Origin: Parascedosporium putredinis
Taxonomy: Eukaryota; Ascomycota; Sordariomycetes; Microascales; Microascaceae
Direction of reading: 5' to 3'
Length of the DNA stretch: 64,000 nucleotides
Assembly (NCBI GenBank): GCA_949357655.1
Contig: CASHTG010000015.1
Coordinates: forward strand, 1,178,001-1,242,000
The notes beneath the pieces are model-generated. The model saw nothing but the letters and a program-made list of their open reading frames with translations. It ran no database searches and had not been told where the DNA came from. Within the stretch, counting starts at the first letter, position 1, and each line of letters starts with the position of its first letter. A program made the position numbers and the translations under genes. This document shows positions 1-11,589 of the stretch, in pieces.

Positions 1-2099
1 TCCAGCCGCTAGGCCTGAAGCCTACGATGCGGTCAAAGTGGGGTTTGTAGCCGTTCAAGTACTCTTGCAAAGTCTCGGCACGAATTTCCATCAGCATCTG
101 CATGTGGACTTGCGCCTCGAGGGGGTTTGACGTTAAAAGAGAAGACAACTCGGGGTCGTCAAGAAGCTTGAACATTTGTATCTTGGAGGCAGAAGCATAA
201 ATCTTTGAGTTTAGCGCCTTTGCGATAGCCACACATATACGTTCCTTGCCGATTGAATACGTCCCGCAGACAACGAGAAGACGAACCCGATGCGGCTTGT
301 ATTCCTGCACGGCATCACCGCCCACTTTCTTGGAGCTGTCACTGAAGAAGCGGCTTACTGTAGTCGCACCTGCTTCCCTAGCTAGTTTGCCCCAGGCCTC
401 ATCCGAATCATCGGCAGCCATATTCAGCGAGGAACAGATGTCAGCGCAAGCTGAGATGACGTCGCCCTGTGGCGGGAAAGAATAGCGCGGGCTGAGATAG
501 GTTGTATCCAGATAACAAATATCGATGCGTTGTTGTTTTATTTTCCCTGAGACGTAATCCAGTATGTCTGGTTTTAAGCGGTCGTGATTCACGTGGGCCG
601 GGCAGGCCCGGAAATCGCCGCAGTGCAATATCCGTTGGATTCGACCGCCGCTTCGGCCGTTTGGCATCTTCTTCTCAAACAGGAACATGGAGCTGCCAGG
701 GCAATGGTTCGCTGGTATCATCACCACTGTCGCACCATCGGTTCCCGGGATCTCGAACACCTCGTCAAACTCCAACTCTACAACCCACTTCTCGTCAACT
801 TTTAGCCGCTGCTTGACCAGGCGGCCAGTAACCCGGCTGCAGTAGATCGGCCCATGCCTCCAGCTTCCCGTGAGCCCGACGTAGTGATCACTATGAAAGT
901 GGCTCAAGAAGTAGGCGTTGCAATCTTTCACGGCGCCATACCGGAATGCATCGACACAGATGGAAAATCCAGGCATAATTTTATAGAACGGACAGGTTCG
1001 CTGATAGGCTTGCTTCCCTCTGGAGGCGACGTGTTCTGCAGCCGCCGCAGCCCATGCTGAATTCTCCGCATTGCCCGACATGAGTTTCGAGAAAGCAGTT
1101 GACTTTTCCGACTCCACGGCGAGAGAAAATGGGTTTCGCTGGCCCGGCCGAGGAATTGCCGCTTTCAAGGATCTACTCCCCGAATCGTGAGGACCCTGCA
1201 GGGTTGGTTGCTCGGGCTCTGGTTGGGCGCATAGCTCGTCCTGGTTGGGTAGAGGGGTTGGATTGCCATCGAGGCAAGAGTTGACATGGCGAGTTGATTC
1301 CTCGGGTGACGCGCCGATAAGACTGCCGTTACAAATGGGACATGCCTCTATCATCGAGTCGTCAGGGTGACCAGTGGGAAGAAAATCATCTAGGGCTTCT
1401 AGGCCTGCTTCCTCGGCCTCAAGTCGTTCTTGCTCACGGGAGAACATCATCTCTCTATATTCTTCCCCAAGAAACTCATCTCCCACATCTTCCAGGTTAT
1501 CAAGCTCCCTTGCAACTCCCAGCTCCTTAAATAGCCCTGGGAGGATTGGCTTCTCATCTGCTTCAGCGTCTCTCCCCAAAGCAGCGTCCGCGTCAGGAAC
1601 CAATCTATCCTCTAGTTTTGGACTACGGAGGGGAGGTGATGTTCGTTTCGGCGGCAGAGCTGGTTCGTCGTCATCTTCGCTATCCGAGCACAGTACAAAC
1701 CCTCCAACAACCTTGGTGGTGGTGTGGTTTGAAACAAAGGCTTTGGCTGCTCTCGACTCCGTTTCTTCTGGTGCTTTCAAGTTCGGAGCATCCTTAACGT
1801 GGGGGCATCCGAATATTCGACATTACTGAGTTTCCTTCGCTTCGCGGGCTTTGTAGGAGACTCAGGTTCGGCTTTTGATTCATCCTCCGCAAAATTGTCA
1901 TCATTGATACCAGACGGTTCATCGGTATCAGGAAACCCGGTCGTATCGGTGCCATAAAACAGAGTATTTTCAGTTTCTACCTTTTGAAGAAGGTTAAAAT
2001 GCTCGTATTTGACTTGGCATCCTTTTTCGATAAAGTGGCTGTGAGAGCCTTGCGAGGGGTAGGCTTCCTGGGCGGAGCTCGTCTGCTCGGCGGGGCCAT
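1..2099 (-). CDS. PSO2: DNA cross-link repair protein Pso2/Snm1 (3' end outside window)
   Basis: Metallo-beta-lactamase/beta-CASP nuclease of the Pso2/Snm1 family, which acts in the nucleus on interstrand cross-links. The start is the ATG at 2099, giving MAPPSRR and a basic N-terminus with a PCNA-box-like SILTFF. An acidic disordered stretch follows, then a UBZ-type finger (CPICNGSL, later HVNSC, about 1240-1350). The nuclease core has the metal motif HFHSDHY near 885-902, NHCPGS and HCGDFRAC. The frame runs off position 1 after FRPSGW, so the C-terminus is missing. Two breaks occur: a run of four T (1982-1985, plus strand), where one more base restores FFKKVE, and a run of five G (1801-1805). 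Both look like lost homopolymer bases. Identification is firm from the core motifs. Confidence 0.93.
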
Positions 2100-2604
2100 G
2101 CTGCTAGATTCTAACAATTGAAGCACAGTGTATTCATGAAATCAAGGGTATGCAAGGTAGCAGTGGTATTTGTAGTGAAGGCTGAACCCATCGGGACGGT
2201 TGTTCAGAATTCCGAATAGCTACCAAGGATAGGAGAGCGCCTGGTAAATTCAGAAAAATCAGGATACATTATAACGGGGATGACACGGTCTGTGGTGGAA
2301 CCGCGATTTGGGGGATGGGTTCCTTTCAAAGGAGGCGCGAAATCACGTGGATGCGCAATAGTTCACTGTGCAATCCTGCAGCCGGGGTCCGCCAATGCGA
2401 AGGAGAAGGTTAGATGACATAATCGCCGCATTTCGAGATGTGTCAGCAAGAAGCATTGTTCCAAAGCTCGGGAAAATTGCCTGAGCTTGAGGTTACGAAG
2501 CAGAGCTCGGCCAAACTTTCTGCAAACGACAGACCCGCCATCCGACATAGGCACCAATTTGCCTTTTCCTTTGCATTTCCTTTGATACCGGAACGATATA
2601 AAGA
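2100..2604. promoter_or_regulatory. Divergent promoter region, PSO2 / PHB2
   Basis: About 500 bases between two divergent starts. I see no gene, and no TATA box at a conventional distance from either start. Confidence 0.4.
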
Positions 2605-3694
2605 ATGTCGAGTGGAAAAAGCCCCATGGAGGAGGCCCTGCGGCGTTTCCAGCAGGTTGCGCAGTCTGGGCGTAGTGGGTTCGGCAGCGGCGGCAGACAG
2701 CCACCGAGAGGATTCGGAGTAGGCATTCTTGGGTTTGCCGCTGCCGGTGCTGGTCTATTTCTCTTCCAGAACGCTCTGTTCAACGTGGATGGTGGTCATA
2801 GGGCGATTAAGTATCAAAGGCTAAGTGGTGTCAGTCCAGAAATCTATGCCGAAGGTAAGAGTCGCCCATCCCATGCTTTCTTCTGACCCTGCTCTGTTGT
2901 CAGGAAATGAAAAAAGGTCTAACAATGCGATCTAGGAACTCACTTTATGATTCCTTGGTTCGAAACCCCCGTCATCTACAATGTCCGAGCGAAGCCGCGA
3001 AACGTTGCCTCCCTCACCGGAACAAAGGATCTTCAGATGGTCAACATCACCTGCCGTGTTCTCTCCAGGCCCAAGGTTGAGGCCCTTCCCCAGATCTATA
3101 GAACCCTTGGCCAGGATTACGATGAGAGGGTGCTCCCTTCTATCGTCAATGAGGTGCTGAAAAGCGTCGTCGCCCAGTTCAACGCTAGCCAGTTGATCAC
3201 CCAGCGTGAAAACGTTGCCCGACTCGTTCGAGAGAACCTCGCCCGGCGCGCGGAGCGATTCAACATTGTCCTGGATGACGTTTCTCTTACCGTGCGTACC
3301 CCCTCCCCCTGCTCCTATATCCCTTTAAACAGCATGAAGCACCGAAGCGGTCGTCTAACAGTACGTAATATAGCATCTTGCCTTCTCACCCGAATTCACC
3401 GCCGCGGTTGAAGCCAAGCAAGTCGCGCAACAAGAAGCCCAACGGGCTGCCTTCATTGTTGACAAGGCCCGCCAGGAGAAGCAGGCTATGGTCGTCAAGG
3501 CTCAGGGTGAAGCCCGATCTGCAGAGCTCATTGGTGAGGCTATCAAGAAGAACAGGGCCTATGTTGAGCTGAAGAAGATTGAGAATGCCCGTGTCATCGC
3601 CGCAACCATTCAAGAAGCAGGTGGAAAGAACAGGCTGCTTCTCGACTCCGAGGGACTCGGCTTGAACGTGTTTGCTGATGGCGAGAAGAAATGA
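2605..3694 (+). CDS. PHB2: Prohibitin-2 (mitochondrial inner-membrane scaffold)
   Basis: Prohibitin subunit 2 forms ring complexes with Phb1 in the mitochondrial inner membrane and supports respiratory assembly and protein turnover. Three exons: 2605-2854, 2936-3291 and 3374-3694, with introns of 81 and 82 nt, giving 308 residues, the usual length. There is an N-terminal hydrophobic anchor (about residues 38-55, GILGFAAAGAGLFLF), the SPFH/band-7 domain (THFMIPWF, NVRAKPRN, GQDYDERVLPSI) and a C-terminal coiled coil (QEAQRAAFIVDKARQEKQA, AYVELKKIENAR) ending GLNVFADGEKK. No frameshift, unlike most neighbours. Confidence 0.97.
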
Positions 3695-4373
3695 AGAGAG
3701 CCAAGGAGAGGCCGGGAGGACATGGGGTTGTGATGTACGTGTAGGTTCACAAAGACGGATGGTAATTGTACAATATAACTCCAACTCAATGAAAGCTTTT
3801 AAAACACTCCAACCAATCTACGCCGCCCTGGTGGTGAAGTGGGTTCCCAAAACCTTGCGTGAGGAGACTGCCGAGGTAGATACTACCGCAATCGCAGTTT
3901 CACCCCCGTCCGTTTGAAAGCGTTGCCGAGACCAGGCTGTCTATTCCCAGGGCCTTCTAATAAGGAAATTGAACTCGCCATGATTGAATTGTCAATGATG
4001 GTCTGGATGTCAGGATGCTCAGGTGGATCCAGGACCCACCAGTGACGGCAGCCTACGCTATTGTGCGAAGGCGCAAGATGATTAATTCGACCCCACGTCG
4101 AACTACGGCAAGAGCCAGGCCCAAGTGTGCAATTGTTACCTGTTTGCCCCTCCATTCATTATAGCCTCAAAACAGCCGAGCAGCCTCTCCTTTCTTAGTC
4201 GCAAACTGACCTATTCTCTTGCGAACATTCCCCTTTAGCTTTTTTTTTTCTTCTTCTTCGTTTTCTTCCCTTGGCGACTCACCCTCTTCCGCAACCCCAC
4301 CTTCCACTTTTCTCTCCTGCTCACCCTTTGGTTCGCCACCCATCTCTCCTGAGAAGCTGCCCCACCTTGCAAG

Positions 4374-4969
4374 ATGCTCATCAAGTAAGCGCCAACCCCG
4401 AACTTGTAATCGTTGGTTATTAAACAACGCCGCCAACGATGCTAGAAGCTTACGTGCCACGTTTTAATCTAGAGTGCGAACCCTGACGGGGAAGGAGATT
4501 GAGCTGGATATCGAGAGCGATTACAAGGTGAGCACGAGATCCGCTCCTCATTCTTATAGCGTTTGGTTTCTAGACTGCAAGAGGTCTTCCTGGAAAACGC
4601 ATATCTTAACTCCTCAATCTTGACCCTCTAACCTTTTTCTCTTTCCCGCGCAGGTCGCCCAAATCAAGGAGAAGGTCGAGGAGAAGGAGGGCATTCCTCC
4701 CGTCCAGCAGCGTTTGATTTACAGCGGGAAGCAAATGTACGCTCCACCCCGGGCTAGCGCCCCTTCCTAGAGTTACCATCGTAGTCTCCCCATGGAGGCA
4801 GAGGGTAATGTAACGGGAAAAAGGAATAAAGGAAAAAACGGAAACGAATAAGCTGCTAACCCAACTCTTTCTCGGTCACAGGGTTGACGACAAAACCGCG
4901 GCCGACTACTCCCTCGAACCGGGCGTAACGCTCCATCTCGTTCTTGCGCTCCGCGGCGGTTCCGCTTGA
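4374..4969 (+). CDS. NEDD8: NEDD8 (Rub1) ubiquitin-like modifier precursor
   Basis: Ubiquitin-like modifier conjugated to cullins, switching on SCF-type ubiquitin ligases. Four exons: 4374-4384, 4473-4527, 4654-4736 and 4882-4969, total 78 codons plus stop. The start is MLIKVRTLTGKEIEL; the conserved LIYSGKQM and KTAADYSL follow. It ends LALRGGSA: Ala at the position where ubiquitin has Arg (LALRGG rather than LRLRGG) separates it from ubiquitin, and the two-residue Ser-Ala tail must be removed to expose GG. The first exon is only 11 nt. Its activating enzyme subunit UBA3 lies at 27-28.7 kb. No frameshift. Confidence 0.96.
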
Positions 4970-5334
4970 ATCTCGAAACATGCCCGATAGGCTGGCGTTG
5001 CAGGGGAGGGCGTGTCGGCTGTATAGCAGTCGATATTTGAGCCTCCCAGTCGGCGGTTGACAAATTTTGTCGTCTTTTAGTTTCTTCACACATATACATA
5101 CGCACTCTGCTGAAGGGGAAGCACTGTTGATTATGAAGAAGATGATGATGTGTCTGCGCCTCCAATTAATCATTTCGCCTTTAAACGACTATCTAGAGGA
5201 GGCGTATAGTCTAGCAGAGGTATTGTTACAGCTGAATGTAGCATTTGATTCCCCAAATCCCGTTTGCCCGAACGCCTAGAGTCACTTTCCCCCTTTGTAA
5301 ACTTTGAGTGTGTTGGTCTGTGTAAGTGCATGTA

Positions 5335-5374
5335 TGTGTGTGTGTGTGTGTGTGTGTGTTTGTGTGTGTGTGTG
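5335..5374. repeat. (TG)n microsatellite
   Basis: Nearly perfect TG dinucleotide run with one TT interruption, immediately downstream of the TFIIF beta stop codon (5384, minus strand), so probably in its 3' untranslated region. Confidence 0.95.
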
Positions 5375-5383
5375 CATATACGT

Positions 5384-6646
5384 TTAAAGAGCATCCTCCA
5401 TCTTTACTTCGTCGTCGTCTTCGACATCGGAATCCCCGTCAACAGCATCTGGCGCCACATCACCGGGCGTCTGGAGATGGGGGCTGCATGTTCCGGTCTG
5501 AGAGACCAGTTGTTGGCGAAGCGGCCAGTCTTATTCAACACGGCAATTTTCTCAAGGGTCTGGCGCAAGTAGGCCTCGGGTTGCTTGAGCTCAGCGCGTA
5601 GAGACTTGAGAGACCAGTACTGGAACCTGCTAAAACACTGGATGATCTTGTCCATGAGTTCGCTCTCGGGGATACGAATCGTTTTCATCTCCACCTTCTT
5701 TGCCTTGGTCGGCTTAGGTTGCGATTTCTAGAGACTAAGTTAGCTACATGGCACCGGCGAGGAGGGTGCGAGTGAAGATTGTAAATGCAACATACAATGA
5801 AGTTGGAATCCCAGTCGGCGGCGCGACCTGTTCCGGTGAGCAGAATCTGGCCGTTTCTGCGGTCGAGAATCTGAAGCTTGCCGCTTCTGAAAGCCTCGCT
5901 CGTCTGCGCCTGAAGGAGGTGTCGCTGCTCCTCGGCATGGACCGGCGCACAGTTGAGCTCATACGCAATCTTGCCGTAGATTTTCGTTTTCTCTTTAGGC
6001 CACAGCGTTAGTGACGACAAGCCCGAGACAAGCGCTCAAAAAAGGGGATAATGAACGGATATACGTACTTGGGATGGCCTTCCTGTAGTAGGGCTTGTTC
6101 TTGTCCCACTTGGGCTTTTCCACCTTTTCGGCCCGGGCTCTCAGGATATGTAGTGGAAGGCCGTTGTTGGAAGCGTCGGTTCGAGCCTTAGACTTTGCTT
6201 TATAGCCGGGTAGGTCTTCCTCCGTAAAGACAAAGTGGTGGTCTACACCGGACGTGATGTCTAGGTTGTACTCTCGGGGGACAGTCTGGTGTTGCGCGAT
6301 ATCGGAGTTGAGAAGCATTTTCATCCGAGGCTTGAACCAGAATCTTAGCGTCAGGTCAACTTCTTTTGGCTAGACTACAAATCGAACACTATACCTTCAT
6401 AGTCCCATCCGGCGCGGAATCGTACCACTGCCTCAATGTGCCAATTTGGATTTCCGCATCATCGTCGAGCTCCGACCAAGACTTCCACAGAGCTTTGGGG
6501 ACGCGCGCCAAATAGAGTGAGCCAACCTGATTCGTTGGAGTCGATTCGAAGAATTCAAGGTCGCCAGCATCCTCGTAAAGGTCGTCTTCATCCATGGGCA
6601 ACGGCGACGCACCGGGTTCAGCCTTGACGACGGGTTGGTCCGACAT
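5384..6646 (-). CDS. TFG2: TFIIF beta subunit (Tfg2/RAP30)
   Basis: Small subunit of general transcription factor IIF, which binds RNA polymerase II in the pre-initiation complex. Four exons on the minus strand: 6646-6395, 6330-6069, 5992-5796 and 5727-5384; introns of 64, 76 and 68 nt. It starts MSDQPVVKAEPGAS. Recognisable parts are the N-terminal dimerisation region (VPKALWKSW), the middle segment (MKMLLNSDIAQH, VPREYNLD) and the C-terminal winged helix (MDKIIQCFSRFQYWSLKSL). A run of five G (5479-5483, plus strand) has apparently lost one base; restoring it gives an acidic tail ending EVKMEDAL and a 351-residue protein. Without it the frame ends early in unrelated sequence. Confidence 0.93.
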
Positions 6647-7783
6647 GGTGAATGAGTACGGCCGGGCAGGCTCGGCAACCGGTCGCGATGTTCGGCGTGT
6701 GCTTCTTCGGATAAGCGCGTGTAGTTGATTCTAGGTATGGGATTCTGTATTCTGATTCGGGGCGGGTGGTGAGCGTCTGGGGTACTAATCGGCGGCGTAT
6801 GGAAGTGGTGATACAAGGTGCGGATTGAAGCTTTGGCGAGGCTTTCGATTCTAGGTTGTGCATCATTGCTTGGCTTAGTAAATACAACAGGTGGGTTTGC
6901 GACCAATCAGACGCAGGGACCATCCGACGAGTAGAGCTCAAGGGCCAGTGGATCAATTGATCTGTCGGCTACATGATGCATTATCAGCACGGTACATGGA
7001 TGTAATACGCACCAAACGAGCTGGAGCGACCAAGCCCCAGAGGTTCCTTGAACTCATTGACCCTTCGACCTTCTATCTTTTAGCACCTTGAGCACCAGAT
7101 AGCGCCCGAAAACGGCCCAAAAGTGGCTCTTATCTGCACCGTCAAGCTCTGCCCGACGTCATCAATCGATTGATCCACTGGATCCATGGGCATGGTCAGT
7201 GCAGGACCAAGACATACACCAAGTATTATTACAGCACGTCTTCAACCTTATTAGAGCGATACGCTCATTCCTACAGCCCTGGCCTAATTATCGATGTGAA
7301 CAGCGCGACGGTTTCAATTTGCTGCGGAAACGCAACTCGCTAGCGAAAGCAGCACTGCCACCCACTTGATCGCCTCAAAGTGTGAATGAAGCCTTGATTC
7401 TCCTTCTCCACCACGGCCGTGACTTGATTCCAGCTCCACTTCAGCCAAAACCCACTACTTTCTCCCCTCATGCATCGACGAGCTAGAGGTGAAAAAGAAC
7501 CCATTTCCCTCCGCCCTCAAACTTCGAGATCATCCTTGCTGCACTCCAAATGAGGATGTCCCCTCTCTGCCATCAGCACGCCAGACCACGGACCGCCCAA
7601 CCGTCGACATAACGTTCCCAACGACGAAATACTTCCAGGGAGGCGCTCTTCCGACCCGACATCCCGCACTCAATATATCAACTCGAGCATAACCTTCGCG
7701 TAACTGCTCGATCGTCATTTCATAGATTCCCCGACCCTCCCCTTCTCGTGCCATCGCCATCTGAGGCCCCTCTAAGCGAAGCG
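6647..7783. promoter_or_regulatory. Divergent intergenic region TFG2 / Elongin A with inverted repeat
   Basis: About 1.1 kb with no supported gene. It contains a 12-base inverted repeat: CCAGTGGATCAA at 6945-6956 and TTGATCCACTGG at 7170-7181. The first arm lies within a palindromic GATCAATTGATC (6951-6962) and the second abuts ATCAATCGATTGAT (7161-7174). Confidence 0.5.
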
Positions 7784-9074
7784 ATGCCGGTCAAATCGTT
7801 AGTTGACCTGTGTCTGAACACAATTTTGAAAAATATCAACCTTGTTTCGGGCATTGGAGATGAACTCCCACATGATAACCCTCATGTGGAGAAGATCCTG
7901 GCGCGTGTGCCCACGGCGGCGCAGCTACGAGAGATGGAGGTAAACTCGCCTCAACTTCAGGGTCACACAACAAAATACTGGAAGGCGCTCATACATCACA
8001 AATTTCCTTCGGCAAGGAAAAGAATTATGTTCCGTCAGACCCCGCCGGCTGGTGGAAGGTTTATAGGCGATATGAGAAAGAGAATGAGGAATCGCTCAAG
8101 CAAGCGACCGCTGCTATGAAAAACGCCTTTGCTGGGTTAGCGAAAGAGTCTTCCGGGAATGTGGCCACCATAGTAGAGGGCAACCGGCTGCCTCGACCGC
8201 CCCGAACGGGTCGCAGCATCGGCGGGCCTCGCATGGGCCAGCGCAAAGCGGGCGCTAGCACTCTTACTTTCACGGCTGGCAGCAGAACGAAACTGGTCAG
8301 CGGCAAGAGTGTTCTTCGGCGAGCTAGGAGAGAAGCTAAAGATATAGCTGCGCAAAGAGGTTCTTTAAGCTCTATATCTCGGGCCATGACCGGAAGTCAC
8401 CTCAGAGCGGCACCCTCTGGGTTAGTCGAGCACCACCGAGTCGCATCCCAACCGGATTATCGCGCGGGCATGGCCGCCACGCCATCCCGCTCTGGGCAAA
8501 CATCGAATCAAGAGGAGAGGGCCGCAGCTAAGCGCAAAAGGGAGGAGCCGGAGGCCATTGTGATCAACGTTTCCGAAGATGAGTCTGGCGATTTATTTGG
8601 AGACGAAAGCGATGGCGAGCCTCCCCAAAATCCACAAGAACAAGCTCGAGCAAGCGGACTGCTTCGTCCAGGGCAGATTACCTTCTTGATGATGATTATG
8701 GAGACTCATACTCGAACAGCCGCCAGTCCTCGGGTGCCGCTAAATACCATTCAAGAGCCCCGGAGCCACCCAAAGCTTCATCTCCGCAAAAGCGGCCAAG
8801 CTCCGGCCTGCTCCCTGGGAAGCCTGGGTCCACCCGTTTCCTGAAAGGGTCAACAGCTTCCAGTACCTCCTCTGCCGCGCTCCCCAGCAATACAAAATCC
8901 TCGAGCTTACCGTCGAGTAACCCAAAGGTAGCTTCTCGACCGCGAGCCGCCTCTCCACCCCAGCCGCCACAGCCGCCGCAAGCTGCCCCATCTTCCCAGC
9001 AATCCCCCGACGCCGCGTTCATCCGCAAGCGTAAGACGGACATCTTCATGAAACCAAAGAGGCGAGCAGTTTGA
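7784..9074 (+). CDS. Elongin-A family transcription elongation/ubiquitin ligase adaptor
   Basis: Elongin A (RNA polymerase II transcription factor SIII subunit A) family protein. The ATG at 7784 (MPVKSLVDLCL) is preferred to an upstream in-frame non-ATG start because family members begin at this motif. The N-terminal helices and the signature NYVPSDPAGWWKVYRRYE are clear, followed by a long low-complexity region with an acidic patch (EDESGDLFGDESD), a Ser/Pro-rich part, and a C-terminus ending RKRKTDIFMKPKRRAV. Two one-base losses interrupt it: TT at 8008-8009 (restores KFPFGKEKNY) and CCCC at 8623-8626. With both restored the frame is 430 residues. No intron seen. Confidence 0.87.
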
Positions 9075-10078
9075 CCGGAATTTTACTCCGGAGAGTGAGG
9101 TCCGACCATCGAATCATAACAATTTCTGGCTAGAAACACTCTATAATGAAAATAACGAAGGAGTATACCAATGTATTCTAATGATAACTAGGCCTGTAAA
9201 GGCGATCAGCCTCTTGTCCATCATCAAAAAGAGGTCAACCGACTTTTTTCCCATGTTCCTCTACCACATCTCGCCTACGCAAAACACCAAATCCGGCCAC
9301 AGGTCTCGTAGATGTGGAGATGCGATAAATCTCAACCGACTAGAAACCGGAAGCCGGGTAGACAAAGTCGTGTCGAGACAAATGTCTCTTGCCGCGCGGT
9401 GTCCGGGATTCTATCCCAAACAATCGGAGACCGGTGGGATCTAGCAGCGTCCAACTCGAGGAAGCTCGCCGATCTAGAAGTCCGGTGGCACGCCGGACAT
9501 CAGGAGCTTCTCGCAATCGTTGAAGCTTACATGTAGGTCGCCTTGCCTACTAGGAGCTTCCGTTTCTGGAAAGCAGAGAGAAAGCTTGCCCAACCTATCT
9601 CCGAATAAGGCTACCGGGGAAGTATCAACAGCGATACCCATTCTTTTCGGCGAGCCTGTTAGAACCATGGCGCGACCGAGAAGGCTGCGGCCAAGTGTGA
9701 GGAAAGTTGTTGAAAAATAATTTAAAAAGAAATATCATCCCACGCTCTAAGAGCCCCAACGACGTGGGATTACTTTGGACAGCGCCCATCTTCCGCCCAC
9801 TAGACATCATGATGTCTATATCTACTAGATGACGAATAGTTGAGGCTAGTAGCGCCTGTGCCAAAACCTGAGGGCAGAAGTTAGAGTAAAATTACACACC
9901 GCTCCGTCGAAAGAGTGTGATAAATAATAAAGGACTCCGTATTCTACATCATTCAAATTGCGCAAGTCAAGTGCGCTCATATATTATTGACATCAGGGTA
10001 TCACTATTCCATGCAGTGCATGTACATGTATGTAGAGGGTAGTTCAAAGCAAACAAGGGACGGAATAGATCCCCAGGT
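9075..10078. other. Intergenic region without supported gene
   Basis: About 1 kb between the convergent Elongin A and LCL3 stops. Open frames here have no recognisable domains. It contains two of the window's TACATGTA palindromes (9528-9535 and 10023-10030). Confidence 0.4.
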
Positions 10079-10967
10079 CTAGGTCTTAGGATCAACGCTT
10101 GTCTCGCCGTCACGTATCTTCGCCTTGTATGCCCTCGGGCTTTCAAATTCGCTCGCCTTTTGGCTCCACATGCCGACCCTCTTCGTCTTAGCTTTCGCCT
10201 CAGCTGCCATATACACCTTCTCCTTGCCGCCAAACTCAGCACCAGACTTGGCCTCGTAGGTCGTGGCGAGCCCGCGTTTGAGCATCTCGAGCCCAACGTC
10301 GCGATGGAGGAGGAAAGGAAGAAGGAAGGAGAGGACCCCGGCGCGGCGAATATAGACAGTGGCAACGACGCGGTCGTACTGGTCACGCTTGTGGATGTGC
10401 GCGCGAACCCGACGGTGAAGGATATAGGAGGTGAGCCAGGACAGGGCAGCGTCGGCATAGGGTTGGGCGGGGCGGCCGAAGTGCGCCCTCGGGGGCGTCG
10501 ATGCCTGCGATGCGGATAGGAATCTAAGAGGAAGAGCGTATCATGCGTGAGAAAAGCGGCGACCTGTCATGGGAAAGGAGGGGGTGTCAAGCTTCTTACC
10601 GTTTGGCCCCTGAGCTGAGCCTTGGACTCTGGAATCCGCCGCAGCCAGCCCCACCCGGCCAACCGGCCACCGGGGTATGGTAGAAGTGAAAGCCGTCGCC
10701 GTCGCCCACGCTCGTGACGCGGCCGAAGAGTGACCTCTTGCGGAAGGAGGAAGGTTTTATGTATGCGGTTCCCGGGATGCGGCGCAGGTAGCGGGTGTAG
10801 ACGCCTACCAGGCCGAGGATACCGATCGTCGAGAGAGCGGTAGGGATGGCTATGCGGAGGCGCTCGTCCTCGGGGAGGGCGTCGTAGAAGAGCTGGGTCA
10901 GGGGCTTGGAACGGTCATCTTTAGGAGGTGGTGGTGGCTCCGACGAGCCAAATGGCCAAGGCGCCAT
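10079..10967 (-). CDS. LCL3: Lcl3-type membrane-anchored staphylococcal-nuclease-like endonuclease
   Basis: Fungal LCL3 family: a single N-terminal membrane segment followed by a thermonuclease (SNase) fold. The start is ATG 10967 (MAPWPFGSS); an in-frame upstream extension is not family-like. Membrane segment about residues 43-60 (IPTALSTIGILGLVGVYTRYL). Then GRVTSVGDGDGFHFYHTP, IAGIDAPE, RRVRAHIHKRDQYDRVVATVY and GLATTYEAKSGAEFGGKE, ending ETSVDPKT. One intron, 10524-10599 (76 nt, phase 0). Breaks: GGGG at 10672-10675 (one base missing), and a second near 10481-10487 that fits a two-base GC loss in GCGC (restores PEGAHFGRPAQPY) better than a single loss. Confidence 0.9.
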
Positions 10968-11589
10968 GGCTGCCGTCAGGTCGAGGGAGGGGATAGTGAT
11001 GACCTCCCTTTCGTAGGAACTACGAGACGGGCTGTACAAAGGCTTAAACTCGTGAACTCTACGAAAGGCGAAAGCGGCATGGATTCATCAATTGGGGCGC
11101 CACGGAGACTTTTCGAGGGGTCTTTATTATTATGAAGGTGGTGCTGGAGGGGAGCTTGATTGAGCTTCCCCTTACTACAATTGCTATCAGCTGCCACTGA
11201 CGACAGCTCACCTTTCTCTTTTCCTCCACCATGAGAAAACCCCCAGAACCCCAAACAGGGCGCGGAACCTCCTTGATGTGTAGAAGATATTGACCCGCTA
11301 GTTATTGGTTTAGTATGTTCATGGTTTCCCTCTCAGAATGGCTCTGAGGCCCTTTTTATCATCAGCGTCAGCATCATGGGGATCATCGAAGCTTGCCAAA
11401 ATGGCCTTAACAGGCTCGGTTTCATCGTTCGACCTATGCATATGGATGGTTAACCTCACTCCTTAACTCAAGAACCTTTCTTGTTCTTCCTCCCTCTTCA
11501 TTCAAGGGGCGACTTAGAGGGAATTTCAATTTTTCTCACCCGTAGTTGTTTACTCGAAACCAATCCTCAAGCATGCCCAAGGTGCCGAC
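10968..11589. other. Intergenic region without supported gene
   Basis: About 620 bases between two minus-strand genes; it should hold the LCL3 promoter and the 3' end of the upstream APH-like gene. No additional gene is supported. Confidence 0.35.

Noticed and set aside
6331..6394. 25-nt intron in TFIIF beta ending at 6370
   Set aside because: It keeps the frame but is too short for a spliceosomal intron; the 64-nt alternative also keeps the frame and joins the exons well.
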